NCBI GenBank assembly: GCA_028753945.1
Contig: JAPNXP010000001.1
Coordinates: 16,110,501-16,174,500 of the forward strand
DNA length: 64,000 nt
Reading direction: 5' to 3'
Origin: Hexactinellida sp. DTS-2022
Taxonomy: Eukaryota; Porifera; Hexactinellida
Shown: in pieces, positions 54,901-63,573 of the stretch
Layout of the letters: the number at the start of each line of letters is the position of its first letter
Position numbering within the stretch: the first letter of the stretch is position 1
Program-made: the position numbers and the translations under genes
The notes under the pieces: generated by a model
Seen by the model: the letters and a program-made list of their open reading frames with translations, nothing else
Databases searched by the model: none
What the model was told of the DNA's origin: nothing

Positions 54901-56596
54901 GAAAAGTTTGGGCAAGAGCGATATCAACATTAATCGACTGAGTATTTGCTGAATATTCTGAATGAAATATCATCTGTGCGACCAGTTTAATGGCTAAATC
55001 TTGCCTTGTTTCTTCTAGATTACGAATATATGTATCTAAATCTTCAATGTTAGCCCAATCGTGTGAGAACTTTTGAATTTGTACATCATATTTTTCCAGA
55101 AGTTTAGTGCTCTTTTCTTCTTCCTGATAACACAAGCCAGTAAGAACACGTAAAAGTGAGGTTTTTCCCACACCTTCAGGGCCCACAACCATTAAACGAA
55201 AGAATTTGAAAGATTCTGTACCTTCATTACACGCCTTCTCGTAATGTGATTTGAATTCGTCATCCTCTTTGTTCAATAGCTGTGCCAGATGGCCGTGATA
55301 GTTGATATAGAAATTCTTTCTTAATCCATCCACAATTTGTATAGAAAATGACTGAGTGGTATGAATTATTGCACTTCTTAAGAGCGAATGCAATTCAGAG
55401 AAATAATTTCTCTTAATTTCCGAAGCAAAATTGTTTATTAGTGAATTTTTAGATAAGAAAGGCTCGATCGAATGAACAATAAGCATGTGTTCTTTTTCTT
55501 CACTTGACGATATATTTTGAGTCTCAAATAAATGGCTTAAATATATAACTTTAGGTAAATTGGCGAATGTTGTTGATATTTCTCTTAAAAATATATCCAC
55601 ATCAATTTCATTTCTATCTTCAAACATAACTTTGTGAGATGTACTACGGTTTAAAACTATGATGAATACAAATCTACAACCCTTACAGAGAGTTGCATTT
55701 TTTGTAAGCAAATTTGAATAGCTTTGTTCATTCATTAATATCACATCTTCTCCAATCATATAGTTAATAGATTCAAACATTTTCTTAAGTTTTTCCATCA
55801 ATAATTGTGTGTTAGTCCAATTACTTTCCATAAAAGTACTACTATAAATAAAGAAGAAAAAACCGAGAGATTTTCTCACTGAATCAGTTTTCGATAGAGA
55901 TTCAGTGTATTTAACCAATAACGGGTATCTCAATGTATTTTTTGAATAAAACCTTGTATCAATATTGTAACTGTTCTTATCGTGTGCAGGAAAGTAGTTG
56001 AAATAATCATCCCTAATTTCAGTAAAGAATTCGGTTAACAAAAGATGTTCTTCTTTAGAATTTTCGAGGACTTTAAATATTGAGTATACAATTTGGTGAG
56101 AGTTTGCTTCTTTTGGTAAAGATCTTGTGGAACTAGATGCATAGCAGAAAAATGTATTAAAACAGATATTTATATCTTTAGTTAAAATAGCGTTGTTAGG
56201 TGAGATGTAACTACACAATACGATGGCTGGGACTGCATAGGAACGCTGAGATAAACGATGATAAATCAGTGCACTTATATCTTTTTGGGATATATAGTTA
56301 GCGCTCTCATTAGGGCTACCAATATAATAGCTTAGTGTTCCATCAGAGTATTTTACGGGTACTATCTCTCCAATGATAAAAGCTATGAGACAGGTACAAG
56401 GTTCGGTCCACATCATCTGAATAACCTCATCCAATTTTGCATAAAAATATTCCATAGGATTTACTGTATCATTTGTTGTACGAATGAATGAAATAATAAA
56501 TCCAAAATTTGACAAACATTTTGCAATTTGTTGACAAATCGTATTTGCTTGACTTGTAGTATTTTTAGAAGCGTTGAAAAGTATAAATAACCCCAA
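51995..56596 (-). CDS. caspase-like – caspase-like – ROC-COR GTPase – caspase protein (1,533 aa, single exon)
   Basis: Predicted cytosolic STAND/Roco-type signalling protein with a protease effector. Residues 1-195 and about 240-345 resemble caspase folds, but the HG position is lost (LIAFIIGE; VFIIVLNRS), so they are probably inactive. ROC GTPase: P-loop GPEGVGKT (472-479, K478), G3 WDFAGQ (630-635), G4 FSKADE (near 722). A COR-like region follows (IPIKWLKLANDIL; FFNDIGFFFF…NIVNIKKFLSLIYYILFP). Caspase domain at about 1275-1533: HGIAFIVN, catalytic-type H1355 in MAHGNE, C1399 in FQVCRG (the QACRG motif), and a p10-like SYRDTSIGTFFIQSF. Length and frame are intact with no stop. The start at 56596 is the first Met before the caspase-like fold; the 56670 ATG in another frame is not used. 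It may transduce GTP- or ligand-driven oligomerisation into caspase activation (inference). AT-rich like the NLR. Confidence 0.88.
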   Translation of the reverse strand: MGLFILFNASKNTTSQANTICQQIAKCLSNFGFIISFIRTTNDTVNPMEYFYAKLDEVIQMMWTEPCTCLIAFIIGEIVPVKYSDGTLSYYIGSPNESANYISQKDISALIYHRLSQRSYAVPAIVLCSYISPNNAILTKDINICFNTFFCYASSSTRSLPKEANSHQIVYSIFKVLENSKEEHLLLTEFFTEIRDDYFNYFPAHDKNSYNIDTRFYSKNTLRYPLLVKYTESLSKTDSVRKSLGFFFFIYSSTFMESNWTNTQLLMEKLKKMFESINYMIGEDVILMNEQSYSNLLTKNATLCKGCRFVFIIVLNRSTSHKVMFEDRNEIDVDIFLREISTTFANLPKVIYLSHLFETQNISSSEEKEHMLIVHSIEPFLSKNSLINNFASEIKRNYFSELHSLLRSAIIHTTQSFSIQIVDGLRKNFYINYHGHLAQLLNKEDDEFKSHYEKACNEGTESFKFFRLMVVGPEGVGKTSLLRVLTGLCYQEEEKSTKLLEKYDVQIQKFSHDWANIEDLDTYIRNLEETRQDLAIKLVAQMIFHSEYSANTQSINVDIALAQTFPSQPTDSDNSDIIRQNTTTGNTLIEKSSDQGTSDHQIEVNKFEKISSTLDRIQSLRCKSDFFTAWDFAGQNYLYCFHSLFLSPRSVYLLLVDLSIKDLKNNIEPRHREDRYDQRSKSGVPTTYLEVFEFWFNAIYSISKTQLTDSYKHYTATKIIIVFSKADEVEKPEEIANKYYTFLKSHMSARNNSFSLVHEDDGIFIISCKTDSPYYQNILKLKSAIKRVSDEVAFEEPIPIKWLKLANDILRDDKPILDRSRIQYLAEYSKCTDELQYFLHFFNDIGFFFFKQDNIIVNIKKFLSLIYYILFPQMVEKSDTVFKDDIKTSTDEGRLSFRLFEYLLDYLNLSNLREPLLDLLQIYGIIIKCELETGFSCFYVPYLLSGSLVNLRKKVSFHKVFSEHLIYFPDRFLPVSLYFTLLAKCLNRNKGKRLPKSLLGFDCAIFYVCKSLIVSIDCIPNNSLILVNFFTIDSSIFQEEYIISEVINYLIFLQLFLVEIQSTLIPCGNLAKISFVCNSCKTLELLEMGIKPQCCLDTILSIDESEVSKLKQRNQVTLNGDEISSSKFCCTNQFTECMKFILSEDAFFHHICKSYVNTELGAFIINHRHEFVPHLNWRILSNYLYSLGLFNMQRIAIILIEDILNASKSEMFLMEMIHKGPQWAIKFYFALCNTSNEPGHRYLRSFLDQNINSYRKNVIKTDNPERNAMNFFYPMNKNRHGIAFIVNIECYRGNYEDRLGSKLDIDALRRVFDFLQYESRVYEDLTRLEYIRTQRAIRDLDHSQYDSYFCVIMAHGNENEEVVFSDEAPLSKAKIVSEFSPKYCKGLASKPRIFLFQVCRGKESQKVELKKIKSNLDKNLFVDYLDNPPSTDGFNTGNFQNVTRHNKPIFESALCSPIDTYIADSTINQYASYRDTSIGTFFIQSFCSVMQSCNNLEFTYIMMEVRRKVCLFSQKYQQCTEDTNHLQGPVYFF

Positions 56597-56697
56597 ACCT
56601 TTAGAATTGTTCTTCTGATTATAAACACTCTTAAACTTTTCATGATTGATTTGAATATAGTTCTTTTCATCCCTATTTCGAGATATTATTGAAATTA

Positions 56698-56884
56698 CAG
56701 TAGAACCTCGTTAGTACGAACACGGTTAATACGAATTCCCTGATAAGACGGACAAACAGTTCAACAAAATCAGGTCCCTACAATGGCTATTCAATGAGTA
56801 TTACTCCTCCGGTAAATACGAACTCCGGATAAAGCGGACAAATTTTTACCTTCCGTTGGTATTCGTATTAACGAGGTTCTACTG
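56698..56884. mobile_element. TA-flanked MITE about 100 bp upstream of the caspase-Roco start
   Basis: CAGTAGAACCTCGTTAGTAC … TATTAACGAGGTTCTACTG, TA on both sides, inverted ends over 20 bp. Lies in the probable promoter or 5' UTR of the minus-strand caspase-Roco gene. Confidence 0.85.
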
Positions 56885-57110
56885 TAATTGTTGTTGTTTG
56901 TTTGTTTGTTTGTTTGTTTGTAATAAAAGTGATTGGGGAATAGATACGCATTTATAATTGAGTAGTCAAATTTCGTTTACGTATAAATTTTTATTGTTTT
57001 TGTTTACAAAATGGGTAAACAAATAATGGAAATTCATAATGAACCTAAAGGCTAGCTTCCAACGGGTATAATAGGTCAAGGTCACAAGGAATATGCTGAT
57101 TTGGTATTTT
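56885..57110 (+). repeat. Helitron 5' portion
   Basis: TTGTTGTTTGTTTG… then AAAAGTGATTGGGGAATAGA and GGTAAACAAATAATGG, as in the 62789 family 5' half. The 3' end is not present. Confidence 0.6.
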
Positions 57111-58429
57111 GAATGTATTCTCAACTAACTGGGTCGGAGCGCCACTTGTCATTTGTGAAGTTGGAAACGCACTGTTTCGTGATAAGTTGAGTCATTTGTA
57201 TTAGTGTGCTATGGATTTAGATCTACCGAGGTAAAGTGGTAATTTGCATTTTAATTAATTAATTAAGCGTTGGGTCTGAAGTATAAATAGAAAAACCCCA
57301 CAGTTTCACTTTCAATTGAAATTCAATTAACTTTCAGTTTCAGTTTTCACATTCCGAACCAGCTTTGGGTTTTAATTTAATGATTGAACTATAAATTTTC
57401 ATTTTCAGTGTTATTTGAGTCAAATCATGAGAGTACTTCAAATAATTGTCTATGATTGTTGACTAGTATAATAATCATTTTCTTTGATTACGTGACTCAA
57501 AATATCATATCACACAAACAGTCACATTTTTCAAAATATCATTGCACACATAAAGTCAACATCATTCGAACATTCAAGGGAAAATACATTTGGTCGAATT
57601 GCAAATGTTTGAATTATTACATGTATCTCAATTTCTCAATTGTTTGTTTCTCAATTTCTCAATCTCAATTGTTTCCATTGAGTGTGTCACTTGCTTATAA
57701 TAATAAGTTAGATATTTCCATAGGCGTAATCTTTTGTCTATTTTTTCAGAATTTTGGTGGGCACAAGGTTTCAGATTAAAAATAATAACATACAGTCGAA
57801 ACAGGGTTTTCTAACCATTTCTTTTCAGCTAATAAATGGTTAGAAAAACCGATGGAAAATAATAATCAAGTTTGTATATCTTACAAAAGATTGTACAAAA
57901 GAACTCGGTTAGTACGTCCTAGTTTAGTACGTACTTTGGCTTAGTACGTACTAACTTGTATAAACAAAGTTTGTAAATTTCAATGTATCTCTAATATGTA
58001 GTGTCAACTCGGTTAGTATGTACACTTCGCTAATACGTAGATAGTAGATACTAAATTACTCTCCCGAGGGGGTACGTACTAACCAAGTTCTACTGTACCA
58101 CAAAGAAATAGAAAACCGGTTTGACTGAAGTATTTGAGGTTGTGGTCACTCATGGAAGGAAAATATAGAATCTAGCACAACAAATTTAGACAGAGTATAG
58201 TGGACATCATCAAAGTTAATTGAAATCCAAAAGGGGCAGCAACCTCACTAGGCCACTGTAGTGTGTCTGGGGTATGCCCCCTTGAGATTTTGTTAAATTT
58301 AATAATGAACCTGGTGGATCTGGCATTTATCTGTCTTCTGAATTAGAGGTGAGCGTCGTGTTCAAATTTGTCTTTAAGCTAAACGAATACGAAACGAATT
58401 GCGCCACACCAATATGTCACGACACGAAC
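57111..58429. other. intergenic with MITE ends
   Basis: 57793-57850 is a short piece of the 43940 MITE family. 57905-58094 has inverted CTCGGTTAGTACGT / ACGTACTAACCAAGTTCTACTG ends of a TA-type MITE. ORFs here show no family features. Confidence 0.5.
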
Positions 58430-58535
58430 ACGAACACGATACACGAACACGAACACGATACACGAACACGAACACGATACACGAACACGAACACGATACA
58501 CGAACACGAACACGATACACGAACACGAACGTCAA
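58430..58535. repeat. 19-bp minisatellite (ACACGAACACGAACACGAT)
   Basis: About five head-to-tail copies of a 19-bp unit built from CACGAA hexamers, preceded by looser CGAA-rich sequence from about 58380. The Thr/Arg/His-rich ORFs on both strands arise from this repeat. Confidence 0.85.
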
Positions 58536-59129
58536 CACGAAATACAAAGTTGGAAAAATTAAATGAATTCATATAATGAATTAAGGGGAAAATTCCAAAA
58601 ATACTCAAGTTTTTTTTAAATTTCCAAATATACTCAACAATACTCAACTAATTTGTAAATATACTCAAGTTTTTCCAAATATACTCAAGTTTTACCGGAT
58701 TATTCCAAATATACTCAAGTTTTATTGGATTATTCCAAATATACTCAAGTTTTATTGGATTATTCCAAATATACTCAAGTTTTATTGGATTATTCCGAAT
58801 ATACTCAAGTTTTATTGGATTATTGAAACTAGTATGGAGATCCCAACCACAAAAAAATATTTATTAGTACAATCTGCTCGTCTGCTCTACGCGCGTCCTT
58901 ACAACTTGTACTCGGGTCTACGGCCCTCGCTTGTATTTAAAGCATCTGCTTTTCAAATTAAATGTCGTTCTTGATGGTTGGCCGCTAGCCGTCTATTTAT
59001 ATCCGTTCATCCTAGCTACAGGTTTCTATAAGGACAGATTAAATAATTTGGATATTTATGCAAATTTGAACAGATAATTTTCTAGATATATAAGCTTGTC
59101 CGTGTATAATAATATACCAATTCCAAATA

Positions 59130-59699
59130 TCTATATATAAAAAGAGGAATTGTTGTGTGTGTGTTTGTGTGTTTGTTTGTTTGTTTGTTTGTCCAGAATT
59201 AATTGGAAAGACTACGAGTCCCAGAAAGCTGAAAATTTGTATTCAGGGGTAATTTTGTACTGCGACAACGATCTATTGGTTTTTGAAGAGAAATATTTAC
59301 ATTTGAAGGTGACAAAATATGTTAGCCAATTAAATTCGAGGGTTTATAGTATGGATTAGCAGATTTCATCAATTAGTATAAATAGATTGTGCATAATAGA
59401 AATATTTTCTGAGGCTCCAATTTGATTGATTGAAAATTAATTCAATTAACCAATCAATCATTTGTCTATTCTATTGCCTGTTTTTCTTTTAGTATTATTT
59501 TGATTCGAGCTTTCTTATCGTGCAACTTAAATTTATTGAGTTATTAAAACTCATTATTAATGTGATTGCTTTGGGGAGGGAAAGGCCGCGAAGCGGCCGT
59601 TAATTGTATTGCGTAGTACCTAACACGAACAAACAAAAGTCGCAAGCGACTTTTGTGAGAGAGTGATCCGTCGCGAAGCGACCGAGACCGAAGGGCTCG
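59130..59699 (+). mobile_element. Helitron copy A (570 bp)
   Basis: Starts TCTATATATAAAAAGAGGAA after A and ends GAGACCGAAGGGCTCG before T. Comparison with the unoccupied copy near 24955 (complement) shows clean insertion between A and T with no duplication. The interior starts with a GT-rich tract and CCAGAATTAATTGGAAAGAC and has three GAA-loop hairpins near the 3' end. The short ORF across it is also seen in the other copies and has no start context. Confidence 0.85.
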
Positions 59700-59945
59700 T
59701 ATTATTAAATATCACTAAGAAACTGTACCAGTGGTCCCCTAACTTTGGGATGTGGAGAAGTTATTGTATTGATTGATAATAATTTGATATCAAATAACAC
59801 AATGGAATGTTATAAATGTATTGCTAGACAGACAGAACACAAATAACTGATTAAATGCCTGAACTTCCTCTCGATCAATTAGATTACTTTCTCAGTATTC
59901 CATAATGCATACTTAACATTTGACAGACACTAAAGCATTCGATTA

Positions 59946-60525
59946 TCTATCTATCTATCTATATATAAAAAGAGGAATTGTTGTGTGTGTGTTTGTTTGT
60001 TTGTTTGTTTGTTTGTCCAGAATTAATTGGAAAGACTACGAGTCCCAGAAAGCTGAAAATTTGTATACAGGGGTAATTTTATACTGCGACAACGATCTAT
60101 TGGTTTTTGAAGAGAAATATTCACATTTGAAGGTGACAAAATATGTTAGCCAATTAAATTCGAGGGTTTGTTAGTATGGATTAGCAGATTTCTTCAATTA
60201 GTATAAATAGATTGTGCATAATAGAAATATTTTCTGAGGCTCCAATTTGATTGATTGAAAATAAATTAATTTAACCAATCAATCATTTGTCTATTCTATT
60301 GCCTGTTTTTCTTTTAGTATTATTTTGATTCGAGCTTTCTTATCGTGCAACTGAAATTTATTGAGCTATTAAAACTCATTATTAATGTGATTGCTTTTGG
60401 GGAGGGAAAGGCCGCGAAGCGGCCGTTAATTGTATCGGTAGTGCCTAACACGAACGAACAAAAGTCGCGAAGCGACTTTTGTGAGAGAGTGATCCGTCGC
60501 GAAGCGACCGAGACCGAAGGGCTCG
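59946..60525 (+). mobile_element. Helitron copy B, first unit of a head-to-tail array
   Basis: Starts TCTATCTATCTATCTATATA after A (an expanded CTAT tract) and ends GGGCTCG. The next unit follows directly. The 5' flank matches the unoccupied 24191 copy up to GCATTCGATTA. Confidence 0.85.
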
Positions 60526-61094
60526 TATATAAAAAGAGGAATTGTTGTGTGTTTGTTTGTGTGTTTGTTTGTGTGTTTGTTTGTCCAGAATTAATTGGAA
60601 AGACTACGAGCCCCAGAAAGCTGAAAATTTGTATACAGGGGTAATTTTATACTGCGACAACGATCTATTGGTTTTTGAAGAGAAATATTAACATTTTAAG
60701 GTGTCAATATTTGTTAGCCAATTAAATTCGAGGGTTAATTAGTATGAATTAGCAGATTTCATCAATTAGTATAAATAGATTGTGCATAATAGAAATATTT
60801 TCTGAGGCTCCAATTTGATTGATTGAAAATAAATAAATTTAACCAATCAATCATTTGTCTATTCTATTGCCTGTTTTTCTTTTAGTATTATTTTGATTCG
60901 AGCTTTCTTATCGTGCAACTGAAATTTATTGAGCTACTAAAACTCATTATTAATGTGATTGCTTTTGGGGAGGGAAAGGCCGCGAAGCGGCCGTTAATTG
61001 TTTCGCGTAGTGCCTAACACGAACGAACAAAAGTCGCGAAGCGACTTTTGTGAGAGAGTAATCCGTCGCGAAGCGACCGAGACCGAAGGGCTCG
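60526..61094 (+). mobile_element. Helitron copy C, array unit
   Basis: Begins TATATAAAAAGAGGAATTG directly after the CTCG of unit B and ends CTCG at 61094. Same internal order of motifs as A and B. Confidence 0.85.
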
Positions 61095-61661
61095 TATATT
61101 AAAAGAGGAATTGTTGTCTGTTTGTTTGTTTGTTTGTTTGTTTGTTTGTTTGTCCAGAATTAATTGGAAAGACTACGAGTCCCAGAAAGCTGAAAATTTG
61201 TATACAGGGATAATTTTGTACTGCGACAACGATCTATTGGTTTTTGAAGAGAAATATTCACATTTGAAGGTGTTCAAATATGTTAGCCAATTAAATTCGA
61301 GGGTTTGTTAGTATGGATTAGCAGATTTCATCAATTAGTATAAATAGATTGTGCATAATAGAAATATTTTCTGAGGCTCCAATTTGATTGATTGAAAATA
61401 AATTAATTTAACCAATCAATCATTTGTCTATTCTATTGCCAGTTTTTCTTTTAGTATTATTTTGATTCGAGCTTTCTTATCTTGTAACTGAAATTTATTG
61501 AGCTTTTCAAACTCATTATTAATGTGATTGCTTTTGGAGGGAAAGGCCGCGAAGCGGCCGTTAATTGTATTGCGTAGTGCCTAACACGAACGAACAAAAT
61601 TCGCGAAGCGACTTTTGTGAGAGAGTAACCCGTCGCGAAGCGACCGAGACCGAAGGGCTCG
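61095..61661 (+). mobile_element. Helitron copy D, array unit
   Basis: Begins TATATTAAAAGAGG after unit C and ends CTCG at 61661. It has the longest pure GTTT tract of the array. Confidence 0.85.
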
Positions 61662-62217
61662 TATATAAAAAGAGGAATTGTTGTGTGTTTGTTTGTGTGT
61701 TTGTTTGTCCAGAATTAATTGGAAAGACTACGAGCCCCAGAAAGCTTAAAATTTGTATACAGGGGTAATTTTATACTGCGACAACGATCTATTGGTTTTT
61801 GAAGAGAAATATTAACATTTTAAGGTGTCAATATTTGTTAGCCAATTAAATTCGAGGGTTTGTTAGTATGGATTAGCAGATTTCATCAATTAGTATAAAT
61901 AGATTGTGCATAATAGAAATATTTTCTGAGGCTGCAATCTGATTGATTGAAAATAAATTAATTTAACCAATCAATCATTTGTCTATTCTATTGCCTGTTT
62001 TTCTTTTAGTATTATTTTGATTCGAGCTTTCTTATCGTGCAACTGAAATTTATTGAGCTATTAAAACTTATTATTAATGTGATTGCTTTGGGGAGGGAAA
62101 GGCCGCGAAGCGGCCGTTAATTGTATCGCGTAGTGTCTAACACGAACGAAGAAAAGTCGCGTAGCGACTTTTGTGAGAGAGTGATCCGTCGCGAAGCGAC
62201 CGAGACCGAAGGGCTCG
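61662..62217 (+). mobile_element. Helitron copy E, array unit
   Basis: Begins TATATAAAAAGAGG after unit D and ends CTCG at 62217. It shares AAATATTAACATTTTAAGGT with unit C, unlike B, D and F, so C and E are the closer pair. Confidence 0.85.
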
Positions 62218-62778
62218 TATATAAAAAGAGGAATTGTTGTGTGTTTGTTTGTTTGTGTGTGTGTTTGTCCAGAATTGATTGGAAAGACTACGAGTCCCAG
62301 AAAGCTGAAATTTTTTATACAGGGGTAATTTTGTACTGCGACAACGATCTATTGGTTTTTGAAGAGAAATATTCACATTTGAAGGTGACAAAATATGTTA
62401 GCCAATTAAATTCGAGGGTTTGTTAGTATGAATTAGCTAACTTATTCAATTAGTATAAATAGCCTGTGCCTAATAGAAATATTTTCTGAGGCTCCAATTT
62501 GATTGATTGAAAATTAATTCATTTAACCAATCAATCATTTGTCTATTCTATTGCCTGTTTTTCTTTTAGTATTATTTTGATTCGAGCTTTCTTATCGTGC
62601 AACTGAAATTTATTGAGCTATTAAAACTCATTATTAATGTGATTGCTTTGGGGGAGGGAAAGGCCGCGAAGGGGCCGTTAATTGTATCGCGTAATGCCTA
62701 ACACGAACAAACAAAAGTCGCGAAGCGACTTTTGTGAGAGAGTGATCCGTCGCGAAGCGACCGAGACCGAAGGGCTCG
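62218..62778 (+). mobile_element. Helitron copy F, last array unit of this family
   Basis: Begins TATATAAAAAGAGG and ends CTCG at 62778. A 10-bp spacer TATTATTAAA separates it from copy G. Confidence 0.85.
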
Positions 62779-62788
62779 TATTATTAAA

Positions 62789-63573
62789 TCTCGATTGTTG
62801 TGTGTGTGTGTGTGTGTGTTTGTCTGTGTGTTTGTTTGTCCGGATTGTATTAAAGTGATGGGGGAATAGAAACCGCATTAATTTATGAGATATAAACTAA
62901 CTGTCAAATGTAAAAATTTGTAAACAAATGATATAATACGTAAACAAGTATGCTGAACACGATTTTCGCGGTTAAAATTTCTAATATGAATATTTGTTGT
63001 TATTGTTTACACAAAATAGGTAAACAAATTAATGAAATTCAAAATCAACCTAGAAGTTAGCTTTCAACGAATATTATAGGCTAACAAGTATGCTGAACAC
63101 GAATTTCGCATTTACAAATTTCTAATATGAATATTTGTTGTTGTTGTTTACACAAAATAGGTAAACAAATTAATGAAATTCAAACTCAACCTAGAAGTTT
63201 GCTTCCAACGGCTATTATAGGTTAACAAGTATGCTGAACACGAATTTCGCATTTACAAATTTCTAATATGAATATTTGTTGTTGTTGTTTACACAAAATA
63301 GGTAAACAAATTAATGAAATTCAAAATCAACCTAGAAGTTAGCTTTCAACGGGTATTATAGGTTAACAAGTATGCTGAACACGAATTTCGCACTTATAAA
63401 TTTAGAATATGAAAAACAAGTAAAAACTATGGAAATTTTCTAAAGGGATGTATATAAGTCCCTTTCTGCCATTTTCCATGGTAGAAAGGGTGAGGAGTAA
63501 GGCCGCACAGCGGCCGTTAACTTGAGGTGCGTAGCACCGATCCGTCGCAAAGCGACCGAGACCGAAGGGCTCG
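62789..63573 (+). mobile_element. Helitron copy G (785 bp), second family with 140-bp internal repeats
   Basis: Starts TCTCGATTGTTGTG and ends GGGCTCG at 63573. About three and a half internal repeats of 140 bp each start GTATGCTGAACACGA (62949, 63089, 63229, 63369). A further TTTCTGCCATTTTCCATGG palindrome, also seen near 9955-10008, precedes the tail. Same family as 9863-10309 and 11760-12305. Confidence 0.85.

Noticed and set aside
58349-58647. Thr/Arg/His-rich ORFs on both strands
   Set aside because: Produced by the 19-bp minisatellite, which is open in several frames.
59150-62426. Repeated ~66-100-codon ORFs with a shared WKDYESQKAENLY core
   Set aside because: They recur only because the Helitron units repeat. 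Their starts run through GT-rich tracts, lengths vary and no domain is recognisable, so they are not called as genes.
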